Shown here: positions 5,448 through 12,782 of the stretch, in pieces
Layout of the letters: each line of letters opens with the position of its first letter
Numbering within the stretch: the stretch's first letter is position 1
Source of the DNA: UBA3103 sp002365855
GTDB lineage: Bacteria; Bacillota; Desulfotomaculia; Desulfotomaculales; Pelotomaculaceae
Assembly: GCA_030627625.1 (NCBI GenBank)
Contig: DAOURR010000044.1
Location: forward strand, 1 to 20,864
DNA length: 20,864 nucleotides
Direction of reading: 5' to 3'
The notes under the pieces: model-generated
Told to the model about the DNA's origin: nothing
Databases searched by the model: none
The model's input: the letters and a program-made list of their open reading frames with translations, nothing else
Position numbers and translations under genes: made by a program

Positions 5448-7277
5448 CTACTCCACCGTCACGCTCTTCGCCAAATTCCTCGGCTTGTCGACGTCGCAGC
5501 GCAGGTTCACCGCCGCGTGATACGCCAGCAGCTGCAGGGGGATAACGGTCAGGATCGGCGCCAGGAGCGGGTGGGTGCGGGGGATGTAGACGACCTTCCT
5601 GGCCACCTTTTTCACTTCTTCAAGACCCTCCATGGCCACGGCCAGCACGGCGGCGCCCCGGGCGTTGACTTCCTGGATGTTGCTGGCCATTTTCTCAAAA
5701 AGGGCTTCCTGGGTAACCAGCGCCACCACCGGTGTAGCCTCTTCAATCAGGGCCAGGGTGCCGTGCTTCAGTTCGCCGGCGGCGTAGGCCTCGGCGTGGA
5801 TGTAGGAGATTTCCTTCAGCTTCAGCGAACCCTCCATGGCAACGGAGTAGTCCAGGCCGCGGCCGAGGTAGAAGAGGTCGCCGCAGTGGGCGATTTCCTC
5901 CGCGAAATCCCTGATTACCTGGGAATCGTCTAAAATATCCTGGGCCTTGGAGTCCAGGTTCTTCATTTCGGCCAGGATCTCCCGGATCTCCCCGGGTTCC
6001 AGCGTACCGCGCAGGTCGGCCAGGTGCAGGGCCAGCAGGTACATGCTCACCAACTGGGTAGTGTAGGCCTTGGTTGATGCCACCGCTATTTCCGGTCCGG
6101 CCCAGGTGTAGATGACGTCGTCGGCCTCGCGGGCCACTGAACTCCCCACAACGTTGGTCACAGCTACGATCCTGGCCCCCCGGCGCTTGGCTTCCCGCAG
6201 CGCGGCCAGGGTGTCGGCGGTCTCCCCGGACTGGCTGATAATGATCACCAGGGTGTCCGGGTCAATGATCGGATCGCGGTAGCGGAATTCCGAAGCGATA
6301 TCGACCTCGACCGGCAGCCGCACCAGCTTTTCTATGACGTATTTGCCCACCAGGCCGGCGTGGAAGGCCGTGCCGCAGGCGGTGATATAGATCTTCTTCA
6401 ATCCCCTGATTTCTTCGGGGGTTATCTTTACCTCGTCCAGGGTGACGTGGGAGCCGTCCGCGGAAATCCTGCCGCTGAGTGTGTCCCGCAGGGCCTTGGG
6501 CTGCTCGTGGATCTCCTTGAGCATGAAGTGCTCGTAGCCGCCTTTTTCAGCTTGCTCCGCCGCCCATTTCACTTCATAGACTTTCTTATGGACAGCGTTG
6601 CGCTTGTGGTCCATGACCCTGACTCCACCCCGGCTCAAGACCGCCACTTCCCCATCGTTGAGGATGTAGGTGTGCCTGGTGTGCTTCAAGAGGGCCGGGA
6701 TGTCCGAGGCCAGAAAGTATTCACCCTCGCCCAGCCCAACCACCAGCGGGCTGTCCTGGCGGACTGCTATCAGCTTATCCGGTTCCTTGGAGGAAACAAC
6801 CGCCATGGCGAAAGAGCCCTCCAGCTTCGACACCGCGGTTATCACGGCTTCCAGCAGGTCTCCCTCATAAAAATGCTCGATCAGGTGGGGCAGCACCTCT
6901 GTATCGGTCTGGGAGCAGAAGATATGTCCCTCCGACTCGAGCCATTCCCTGAGACAGAGGTAATTTTCAATAATGCCGTTATGCACGACGGCAAACTGCC
7001 CAGTGCAGTCCGTGTGCGGGTGGGCATTGTCGTCAGAGGGCCTGCCGTGGGTGGCCCAGCGGGTGTGCCCGATGCCAACGTTGGCATAATAGTCCCGCCC
7101 GTTTAATTTATCCTTGAGGGCGGCCAACTTGCCGACCCTTTTTAACACTTCCAGGTTATCCCCGCCCGGGATAGCCACTCCGGCGGAATCATAGCCGCGG
7201 TATTCCAGCTTTTCCAGTCCTTCAACCAATATGGCAACGGCCTCTTGGGGACCGACGTACCCTACGATACCACACAT
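5448..7277 (-). CDS. glmS: Glutamine-fructose-6-phosphate aminotransferase (isomerizing)
   Basis: GlmS makes glucosamine-6-phosphate from fructose-6-phosphate and glutamine in the cytosol, the first step to UDP-GlcNAc and peptidoglycan. The 609-aa length is standard. The N-terminal glutaminase begins MCGIVGYVG with nucleophile Cys2 after Met removal, followed by the RWATHG block and the HNGIIENY block. Two SIS sugar-isomerase domains follow (about 285-420 and 455-590), with SQSGETADT and ASTKAYTTQ. The C-terminus KPRNLAKSVTVE is the conserved tail whose codons Tn7 TnsD reads. The ATG has a strong ribosome binding site (AGGAGGTAAAAGAGT-ATG). Upstream lie an intrinsic terminator and a glmS ribozyme, so expression should fall when glucosamine-6-phosphate is high. 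Its usual downstream terminator has been displaced by the transposon, so transcription may run into tnsA. Confidence 0.98.
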   Translation of the reverse strand: MCGIVGYVGPQEAVAILVEGLEKLEYRGYDSAGVAIPGGDNLEVLKRVGKLAALKDKLNGRDYYANVGIGHTRWATHGRPSDDNAHPHTDCTGQFAVVHNGIIENYLCLREWLESEGHIFCSQTDTEVLPHLIEHFYEGDLLEAVITAVSKLEGSFAMAVVSSKEPDKLIAVRQDSPLVVGLGEGEYFLASDIPALLKHTRHTYILNDGEVAVLSRGGVRVMDHKRNAVHKKVYEVKWAAEQAEKGGYEHFMLKEIHEQPKALRDTLSGRISADGSHVTLDEVKITPEEIRGLKKIYITACGTAFHAGLVGKYVIEKLVRLPVEVDIASEFRYRDPIIDPDTLVIIISQSGETADTLAALREAKRRGARIVAVTNVVGSSVAREADDVIYTWAGPEIAVASTKAYTTQLVSMYLLALHLADLRGTLEPGEIREILAEMKNLDSKAQDILDDSQVIRDFAEEIAHCGDLFYLGRGLDYSVAMEGSLKLKEISYIHAEAYAAGELKHGTLALIEEATPVVALVTQEALFEKMASNIQEVNARGAAVLAVAMEGLEEVKKVARKVVYIPRTHPLLAPILTVIPLQLLAYHAAVNLRCDVDKPRNLAKSVTVE

Positions 7278-7391
7278 ACTCTTTTACCTCCTGGCTTGCC
7301 TTTTACTACAATAACATTCTGTGTAATTCTATTTCTGATAACTTATTCGATTTTAATCGCGGCGGTGACGTCTCCTTCCAAAATATTCCTG

Positions 7392-7425
7392 CAAAAAATA
7401 AAAGCCATGCAAGTTTAAGCATGGC
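7392..7425 (-). terminator. Intrinsic terminator between the glmS ribozyme and glmS
   Basis: On the minus strand GCCATGC (7425-7419) and GCATGGC (7410-7404) form a perfect 7-bp stem with an 8-nt loop. It is followed by TTTTATTTTTT (7403-7393). It lies after the ribozyme and about 115 bp before the glmS ATG, so it would end leader RNA before the gene unless bypassed. I see no strong promoter between it and glmS. Confidence 0.7.
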
Positions 7426-7474
7426 AATAGTTGCAGTATCATCCTGGTAAGGCTCAAAAGGTAACACTTACCCT

Positions 7475-7668
7475 TCATCACGAACGCCGCTTGCTGGCCG
7501 CTGGCACTTTTGTCCCACCGGTTGCCCGGTAGTTTTGTAATGCCGCTGACGGTCCGGCCGGACCGGGGGGCACCCGCCGAAAATCTCGATTAACCCCCTC
7601 CTCGTCAACCCTTATAATTTGGTCGTCAGTCGTTGGACGTCTGAGACTAAATAAGGGTTCTGGCGCTT
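7475..7668 (-). ncRNA. glmS ribozyme: glmS ribozyme-riboswitch
   Basis: This self-cleaving RNA uses glucosamine-6-phosphate as cofactor and leads to decay of glmS mRNA. The minus strand shows the conserved parts in order. The cleavage site A|GCGCC falls at 7667/7666. P1 is formed by 7659-7651 with 7615-7607 (9 bp). GAGGAGGGG follows, then AATCGAGATTTTCGGCGGG, CCCCCCGG, a P3-like hairpin of CGGTCC with GGACCG, and GTGGGACAAA. The 3' end is placed at TGATGA (7480-7475) by comparison with remembered B. subtilis-type ribozymes. The P1 loop (7616-7650) is unusual because it is largely made of tandem 7-bp repeats. TACAAT lies shortly upstream on the minus strand (7683-7678) and could be a -10 box, but no good -35 box accompanies it. 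Confidence 0.95.
7622..7645 (+). repeat. Tandem 7-bp repeat array A, in the glmS ribozyme P1 loop
   Basis: Three consecutive heptamers GTCGTCA, GTCGTTG and GACGTCT, then GAG, are read on the plus strand. The family resemblance to arrays at 18880, 18957 and 19094 is clear. The array occupies 21 of the 35 nt of the ribozyme's P1 loop. Confidence 0.75.
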
Positions 7669-7791
7669 GAATTTAATTGTAAGTTTTAAATAAACTTTGA
7701 CCTCTCCAGGCATCACATCCTTTCATTTAATGCGCTAAATAATATCCTTAATCTAAGATTTATTCGACATTTTCAACCGGTATTTAGAGCT

Positions 7792-9132
7792 TTACTTGAT
7801 TTCTAATATCATATTCGCCAGCCTGCCGACTATTTCCTTTAATTGATCCATATTTGTTCCCTCGGCCATAACCCTCACCAGTGGCTCTGTGCCGGAGGGC
7901 CGCACCAGTATACGTCCTTTTCCGCCCATGGCCTGTTCTTCTGTTTTAATAGCTTCAGCCAGCGCCTGGCTCCCCATAACCAGGTTTTTATCAGCAACCT
8001 GCACGTTTTCCAGCAGTTGGGGCAGTCGCTCCATCTGGCCGGCCAGATCTTGCAGCGTTTTTCCGCTCTCTTTTACTACCGCCATCAGGTGCAGAGCGGT
8101 GAGGATGCCATCACCGGTGGTATTGTGGTCCAGGAAGATGATATGGCCCGACTGTTCGCCGCCAAACCTGGCGCCGGTGCGCAAAAGTTCTTCCATAACG
8201 TAGCGGTCGCCAACCCTGGTTTCCACCACGTTGATTCCGAAATTTTTAAGGGCTATATGCAGGCCCAGATTGCTCATAACGGTAACTACAACTGTATCTT
8301 TCGGCAAAAGTGCTTTTTCTTTCAGGCTGCGCGCGCAGATCACCATGATCTGGTCTCCGTCCACCAGCCTGCCGCCGGCATCAACGGCCAGAACGCGGTC
8401 GGCGTCACCGTCATGCGCCAGGCCAAGGCCGGCGCCTGAAGAAATAACGGTTTCGCATAAAGCTTCGGGGTGGGTGGACCCGCACCCACAGTTGATGTTC
8501 ACACCATCCGGGATGTTGTAAATAGGTATAACTTCCGCTCCCAGTTCGCGGTAAATCCTCGGCGCTACATCGTACGCCGCCCCGTTGGCGCAGTCCACTA
8601 CAATCTTTAGCCCGTCCAAACGGGTGTTTATCGACTTAATGCAGTATCTGATGTAACGTTCAGCCGCATCATGCACCTGAAAGGCTCGCCCCACTTCACC
8701 ACCGACTGGAAATGGAATACAGGCGCAATCATCTACGACCAGCGCCTCAATCTCGGACTCGATCTCATCGGGCAGTTTGTAGCCGCTGGCGCTGAAAAAC
8801 TTGATGCCGTTGTCTTCCACGGGGTTGTGGGAAGCCGAGATCACCACTCCCGCAGAGGCTTTCAGTTCCCGGGTCAGGTAGGCGATGGCAGGGGTGGGCA
8901 ACACACCCACTTTCAGGACGTTGATCCCGGCAGAGCAAATACCCGCTACCAGGGCCGCTTCCAGCATATCCCCCGAAACCCGCGTATCTCTGCCGATTAC
9001 CATGCGGGTGTTGGAACCACTGCTCCGGGCCAGGATATAGGCTCCAGCCCGGCCAAGCTTAAAAGCCAGCTCCGGGGAAAGCTCCCGGTTTGCCACGCCC
9101 CTGACTCCGTCGGTTCCAAACAGGACCCCCAT
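7792..9132 (-). CDS. glmM: Phosphoglucosamine mutase
   Basis: GlmM converts glucosamine-6-phosphate to glucosamine-1-phosphate, the step after GlmS toward UDP-GlcNAc. The 446-aa length is typical. Domain 1 opens LFGTDGVRGVAN and carries the phosphoserine loop ISASHNP (S101 the likely phosphorylated residue). The Mg-binding loop is DGDADR near residues 241-246, the sugar-binding loop GEQSGH near 325-330, and the C-terminal phosphate loop RPSGTEPLVRV near 412-422. The ATG (9130-9132) has AAGGAGA 9 bp upstream. In Firmicutes GlmM also binds and restrains the c-di-AMP cyclase CdaA, which fits its place after cdaA and cdaR. Its own consensus promoter lies in the 130-bp gap before it. No terminator hairpin follows closely. 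Confidence 0.98.
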   Translation of the reverse strand: MGVLFGTDGVRGVANRELSPELAFKLGRAGAYILARSSGSNTRMVIGRDTRVSGDMLEAALVAGICSAGINVLKVGVLPTPAIAYLTRELKASAGVVISASHNPVEDNGIKFFSASGYKLPDEIESEIEALVVDDCACIPFPVGGEVGRAFQVHDAAERYIRYCIKSINTRLDGLKIVVDCANGAAYDVAPRIYRELGAEVIPIYNIPDGVNINCGCGSTHPEALCETVISSGAGLGLAHDGDADRVLAVDAGGRLVDGDQIMVICARSLKEKALLPKDTVVVTVMSNLGLHIALKNFGINVVETRVGDRYVMEELLRTGARFGGEQSGHIIFLDHNTTGDGILTALHLMAVVKESGKTLQDLAGQMERLPQLLENVQVADKNLVMGSQALAEAIKTEEQAMGGKGRILVRPSGTEPLVRVMAEGTNMDQLKEIVGRLANMILEIK

Positions 9133-9172
9133 ACAGGATCAAGTCTCCTTCCAATAAGAAAAAATACAACTC

Positions 9173-9202
9173 ATTATATCTTTGCATTCGGGCTACTGTC
9201 AA
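9173..9202 (-). promoter_or_regulatory. Consensus sigma-A promoter for glmM (TTGACA-N18-TATAAT)
   Basis: Perfect TTGACA (9202-9197) and TATAAT (9178-9173) lie on the minus strand with an 18-bp spacer, in the cdaR-glmM gap. The -10 box is about 40 bp from the glmM start codon. It would let glmM, and possibly glmS, be transcribed without cdaAR. Confidence 0.8.
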
Positions 9203-9262
9203 TTTACTATATTTTATGTGGTTTCGGCGGCGGGGTTCTTTTTCGGGCATGAGAATTTATGG

Positions 9263-10213
9263 TTATGGACTGGTATCGCCGTCACCGTCATCTGGCGGCA
9301 CAGGAGTAGTGCCGTCCTTGATTACTTCCACCTGGACTTTTACTCTGCCGGGCTGCACACTGACCCCCTGTGGTATCACCAGGTCTACTTCCCTGGAAAT
9401 ATCTTTATCGACGCCCTGTATGTCCACATCCTCGGTCTTGATATTGGTAAGTACGGCCAGCGCTTCCACTGTACCTGAGAGCTGTACGGAAGAAGGTTCG
9501 GAACTGCTGCCCTTAACCGTAAAGCCGCTGGCCGGGCTTCCGTCCACCTGGATCAGTACCGGTACTGTCTTTGTCGTTACAGAAGCCACAATAGGAGCCA
9601 TTACCCGCACAGACGGCGGGTTCAGAGTCACACCCGCAAGCCCCACACTGAGTTGAAGGGTCTGGTCCACATCCTTTGTCGCCGCCTGGACATCCATGAT
9701 GGCTGTAGCCTGGTTGAGCTGGCTGATTACTTTTGATGGTCCTTTGGCCAACACCGTCATGGGCTGGTACACTGGAGCAAGCGCCGTGTAGCCCTGGGCC
9801 GGCGCCCCCCGCAGACTTACCGCCACTGTGAGCTGTTTTTCCGCAAAGCGGTCCACCGACAGACGTACCTCATCCGGGGTAACCTGAGCCACGCGCAGCC
9901 CTGCGGGAGCGGTCACCTGCACAGCCAGGGGCAGGTCACCAGTCTGACCCTCGGGAATATTTACCAAAGCCTTAAATTCAGCCGGAACCAGGTTGGCCAG
10001 CTGACTGCGGTTTCCCTGAACCCTAACTTTGACACTCTCCGGCATACCCCCGGTAATTAAATAGTTATAGCCAAGTCCAGTGTGTTCAAGGTTGATATTT
10101 ATTACTGTCTCCCTGACCGGGTTTTGCTCGTTGCTGACATACACCCACAGAACAAAGGCCAGCAGCAGGGACACCAGCCTGATGGAGTTGTTGCGCCAAT
10201 CAATGCGAGTCAA
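9263..10213 (-). CDS. cdaR: CdaR, YbbR-domain regulator of CdaA
   Basis: CdaR is a membrane-anchored protein that modulates the c-di-AMP cyclase CdaA and is exposed on the outer face. The 316-aa protein has one N-terminal membrane segment (about residues 9-27, SIRLVSLLLAFVLWVYV). About four YbbR repeats follow, recognised by recurring patterns such as VKVRVQGNRSQL, VTVAVSLRGAPAQGYTA and PVLIQVDGSPASGF. The tail is acidic and Pro-rich (PPDDGDGDTSP). The start is TTG (10211-10213), backed by AGGAGGT 6 bp upstream, with only 4 bp after the cdaA stop. No in-frame ATG in that spot competes. Family assignment rests on the YbbR pattern and on the cdaA-cdaR-glmM order. Confidence 0.93.
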   Translation of the reverse strand: MTRIDWRNNSIRLVSLLLAFVLWVYVSNEQNPVRETVININLEHTGLGYNYLITGGMPESVKVRVQGNRSQLANLVPAEFKALVNIPEGQTGDLPLAVQVTAPAGLRVAQVTPDEVRLSVDRFAEKQLTVAVSLRGAPAQGYTALAPVYQPMTVLAKGPSKVISQLNQATAIMDVQAATKDVDQTLQLSVGLAGVTLNPPSVRVMAPIVASVTTKTVPVLIQVDGSPASGFTVKGSSSEPSSVQLSGTVEALAVLTNIKTEDVDIQGVDKDISREVDLVIPQGVSVQPGRVKVQVEVIKDGTTPVPPDDGDGDTSP

Positions 10214-10217
10214 CTTA

Positions 10218-11051
10218 CTACCTCCTGGGCCAAAATGATGACAGTGTGGTGTGATGGTGATTTTTCAAAAGCTCAGTAAGCTTTTCCTGGAGGCTGGCCT
10301 CGTCCAGATGCCTGGTAAGGACTCCTTCAACCGCAACGCTAACCGAACCGGTTTCCTCGGAGATGATCACAGCGACCGCGTCGGAATGCTCAGTAATGCC
10401 GATCCCTGCCCTGTGCCTGGAACCCAGATCCTTGCTAAGATAGGGGTTTTCACTCAGCGGCAGGAAGCAGGCCGCGGCAGCCACACGATCTCCTCTGATG
10501 ATCACCGCCCCGTCATGCAGGGGAGTTTTCGGTACAAATATATTCAGCAGAAACTCTGCCGAAACCATGGCGTCAAGCTTTACGCCAGTGTCAACGTATT
10601 CTACAAGGCCTGTTTCCCGCTCCAGGATGATCAGCCCGCCCATCTTGTTCTTGGACAGGACCGTGGTTGAGCGCGTTACCTCTGCTATAACCTTGACCCT
10701 GTCAACGAAACCAGCCATCAGGGGGGAGTGAGACAGTATCTTCCCGCGCCCCAGCTTTTCCAGCGCCCGTCTGAGTTCAGGCTGAAATACCACCGGCAGT
10801 GCTACCACCAGCGCTGTCATAGCCTTCCCCAGGAGCCAGTTGATGGTGTAAAGGTTAAAAAGGCTGGAAACAGCGGTCACGACCAGCAAAATAGCCAGCC
10901 CCTTGATCAGCTGTACCGCCCTGGTGCCCTTGATTATAAGCATCAGCCTGTATATCAAGTAGGCCACGACCAGAATATCGATAACGCTGGTCAATTTGAA
11001 TTTGAGCACAGCTTTCAAATATTCCAGACTGGGGAGCAAGAACTGCTCCAA
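10218..11051 (-). CDS. cdaA: Diadenylate cyclase CdaA (c-di-AMP synthase)
   Basis: CdaA joins two ATP into c-di-AMP, the messenger that controls potassium and osmolyte transport in Firmicutes. The 277-aa length is typical. Three membrane segments occupy about residues 22-40, 48-66 and 73-88. The DAC domain follows, with the two signature motifs DGA (180-182, PLHDGAVIIRGDRV) and RHR (212-214, GSRHRAGIG). The start is TTG (11049-11051), with GGGAGGT 8 bp upstream. It heads the cdaA-cdaR pair and is separated from the upstream leu operon by a terminator. Promoter elements in the 50 bp before it are not clear. Confidence 0.97.
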   Translation of the reverse strand: MEQFLLPSLEYLKAVLKFKLTSVIDILVVAYLIYRLMLIIKGTRAVQLIKGLAILLVVTAVSSLFNLYTINWLLGKAMTALVVALPVVFQPELRRALEKLGRGKILSHSPLMAGFVDRVKVIAEVTRSTTVLSKNKMGGLIILERETGLVEYVDTGVKLDAMVSAEFLLNIFVPKTPLHDGAVIIRGDRVAAAACFLPLSENPYLSKDLGSRHRAGIGITEHSDAVAVIISEETGSVSVAVEGVLTRHLDEASLQEKLTELLKNHHHTTLSSFWPRR

Positions 11052-11088
11052 AGCAGATGACCTCCCTCAACAATATAACAAAGATAAT

Positions 11089-11100
11089 TTATGCGCATAA
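11089..11100. repeat. 12-bp palindrome upstream of cdaA
   Basis: TTATGCGCATAA is a perfect palindrome between the upstream operon's terminator and the cdaA ribosome binding site. It could be an operator, but a chance palindrome of this length cannot be excluded. Confidence 0.25.
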
Positions 11101-11136
11101 TAAAAAACCCCGCCGTACCCTTATTTCGGTAGCGGG
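11101..11136 (-). terminator. Intrinsic terminator of the ilv-leu-cimA operon
   Basis: On the minus strand CCCGC (11136-11132) pairs with GCGGG (11113-11109). TACC (11131-11128) pairs with GGTA (11119-11116), leaving a 2-nt bulge and an 8-nt loop. A TTTTTTA run follows (11107-11101). It lies 25 bp after the cimA stop and should insulate cdaA from the amino-acid operon. Confidence 0.8.
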
Positions 11137-11160
11137 AGTCTGTTTCCTGCAGAAATTTAT

Positions 11161-12747
11161 CTATTTTTCGTGGGGAATATTTGTATGGCCGCCTTTAAGC
11201 AGACCGTAGGCGATGCTGTCCGCCAGCGCCTGCCAGCTGGCCTCGATGATGTTGTGGGAAACACCTACCGTACCCCAGGAGCGCCGCCCGTCGCCGGACT
11301 CAATATGGACCCGCACCATTGCGCCGGTGCCGTCTTTTTCATCCAGCACCCTGACCTTGTAGTCCGTAAGCTGCATGGCCTTAATGCCGGGGTAAAAACC
11401 TTCCAGAGCCTTGCGGAGGGCATTGTCCAGAGCGTTTACCGGGCCGTTTCCCTCGGCCGCGGTGTGCACCACTTTATCACCCACCTTCATTTTGATGATA
11501 GCCTCGGAGTAAGCCGGATTGTTTTCCCTTTTTTCAACCAGCAAGCGCAGGGCTTCGAGGGTAAAGGGCTCGGTGAAACCGTCGTTGGCTTTGCGCAGGA
11601 GCAACTCGAAGGAACCCTCCGCCCCTTCAAACTGGAAGCCCCGGTTTTCCAGTTTCTTTAACTCGTCCAGGATTCTCCTGCCTTCAGGGCTCTGCTGCTC
11701 GACCTGAAGGTTCAGTTCCTTGTACTTGTAAAGTAAATTGGATATGCCGGACAGCTCGGAGACCAGCACCCTGCGACGGTTGCCAACCAGCTCGGGCTTT
11801 ATGTGCTCGTATGTTTTCGGATCCTTGAGGAGGGCGCTGACATGCACCCCTCCCTTGTGGGCAAAAGCGCTGGCCCCCACGTAGGGCTGGTGCGCATTGG
11901 GGTGCACGTTGGCCACCTCGCTGACGTAATGGGACATCTCGGTGAGGTGGGCTATGTTTTCCATGGGAATGGTCTTAATGCCGCATTTCAGCGTCAGGTT
12001 GGGTATGACGGAGCAGAGGTTGGCGTTGCCGCACCTTTCTCCGTAGCCGTTTACAGTGCCATGCACCTGTGTCGCCCCGGCCTGCACGGCTATAAGCGAG
12101 TTGGCCACGGCCAGATCTGAATCGTTGTGGGCGTGGATGCCGACAGGGATATTAAGCTCATCCCTTACCAGCAAGACCAGCTCTCTTACCTCTGCCGGCA
12201 TGCTTCCGCCGTTGGTGTCGCACAGGACTACAGTTGACGCCCCGGACTCTTTTGCCGCCCGGATGGTCTTGATAGCATAGGCCGGGTTGGCCTTGTACCC
12301 GTCAAAAAAATGCTCGGCATCGTAAATAACCTCGAGACCGGAGTTTTTCAGATAGGCAATAGTTTCCGAGATCATGGCCAGGTTTTCTTCCAGGGTAGCG
12401 CCGAGAGCCTTGCGGACGTGGAAGTCCCACGTCTTGCCGAAGATGGTGGCCACCTGGACGCCGGACTGCAGGATACACTGGATGTTAGGGTCGTTTTCCG
12501 CCGCCAGCCCCGCCCTGCGGGTGGATCCGAAAGCGGTCAGCCTGGCGTTTTTAAGTTTGTGGCCCTGGATGCGACTGAAGAAGTCGAGGTCCTTCGGGTT
12601 GGAACCGGGCCAACCGCCCTCGATATAATGAAAGCCCATTTTATCAAGGCGCAGGGCTATTTTGATTTTGTCTTCACAGGAAAAGGAGATCCCTTCGGCC
12701 TGTGAACCGTCACGGAGCGTGGTATCGTAAATCTGCGCCTCAGGCAT
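11161..12747 (-). CDS. cimA: (R)-citramalate synthase
   Basis: CimA condenses pyruvate with acetyl-CoA to citramalate, the entry to 2-oxobutyrate and isoleucine without threonine deaminase. The 528-aa protein has the HMGL-type catalytic opening IYDTTLRDGSQAEGISFS (residues 6-23), metal ligands in the GIHAHNDSDLAVANS block near 203-217, and the GYGERCGNANL block near 235-245. A LeuA-type C-terminal regulatory domain starts near 380. The DGSQ opening, GGWPGSNPKD and long C-terminus match the citramalate-synthase family (the Geobacter CimA type) rather than LeuA, which is encoded separately in this operon. It is the last gene, 35 bp after leuB, and is followed by a terminator. LeuCD and LeuB just upstream can convert its product to 2-oxobutyrate. 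Confidence 0.92.
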   Translation of the reverse strand: MPEAQIYDTTLRDGSQAEGISFSCEDKIKIALRLDKMGFHYIEGGWPGSNPKDLDFFSRIQGHKLKNARLTAFGSTRRAGLAAENDPNIQCILQSGVQVATIFGKTWDFHVRKALGATLEENLAMISETIAYLKNSGLEVIYDAEHFFDGYKANPAYAIKTIRAAKESGASTVVLCDTNGGSMPAEVRELVLLVRDELNIPVGIHAHNDSDLAVANSLIAVQAGATQVHGTVNGYGERCGNANLCSVIPNLTLKCGIKTIPMENIAHLTEMSHYVSEVANVHPNAHQPYVGASAFAHKGGVHVSALLKDPKTYEHIKPELVGNRRRVLVSELSGISNLLYKYKELNLQVEQQSPEGRRILDELKKLENRGFQFEGAEGSFELLLRKANDGFTEPFTLEALRLLVEKRENNPAYSEAIIKMKVGDKVVHTAAEGNGPVNALDNALRKALEGFYPGIKAMQLTDYKVRVLDEKDGTGAMVRVHIESGDGRRSWGTVGVSHNIIEASWQALADSIAYGLLKGGHTNIPHEK

Positions 12748-12782
12748 TCCTCTTCCACCCCAATCCTATCAAATCTTTTAGG

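Noticed and set aside
6360..7106. Long plus-strand open frame (248 codons) opposite glmS
   Set aside because: It is fully antisense to a perfectly conserved glmS, has no family-like motifs, and is a composition effect of a GC-rich gene.
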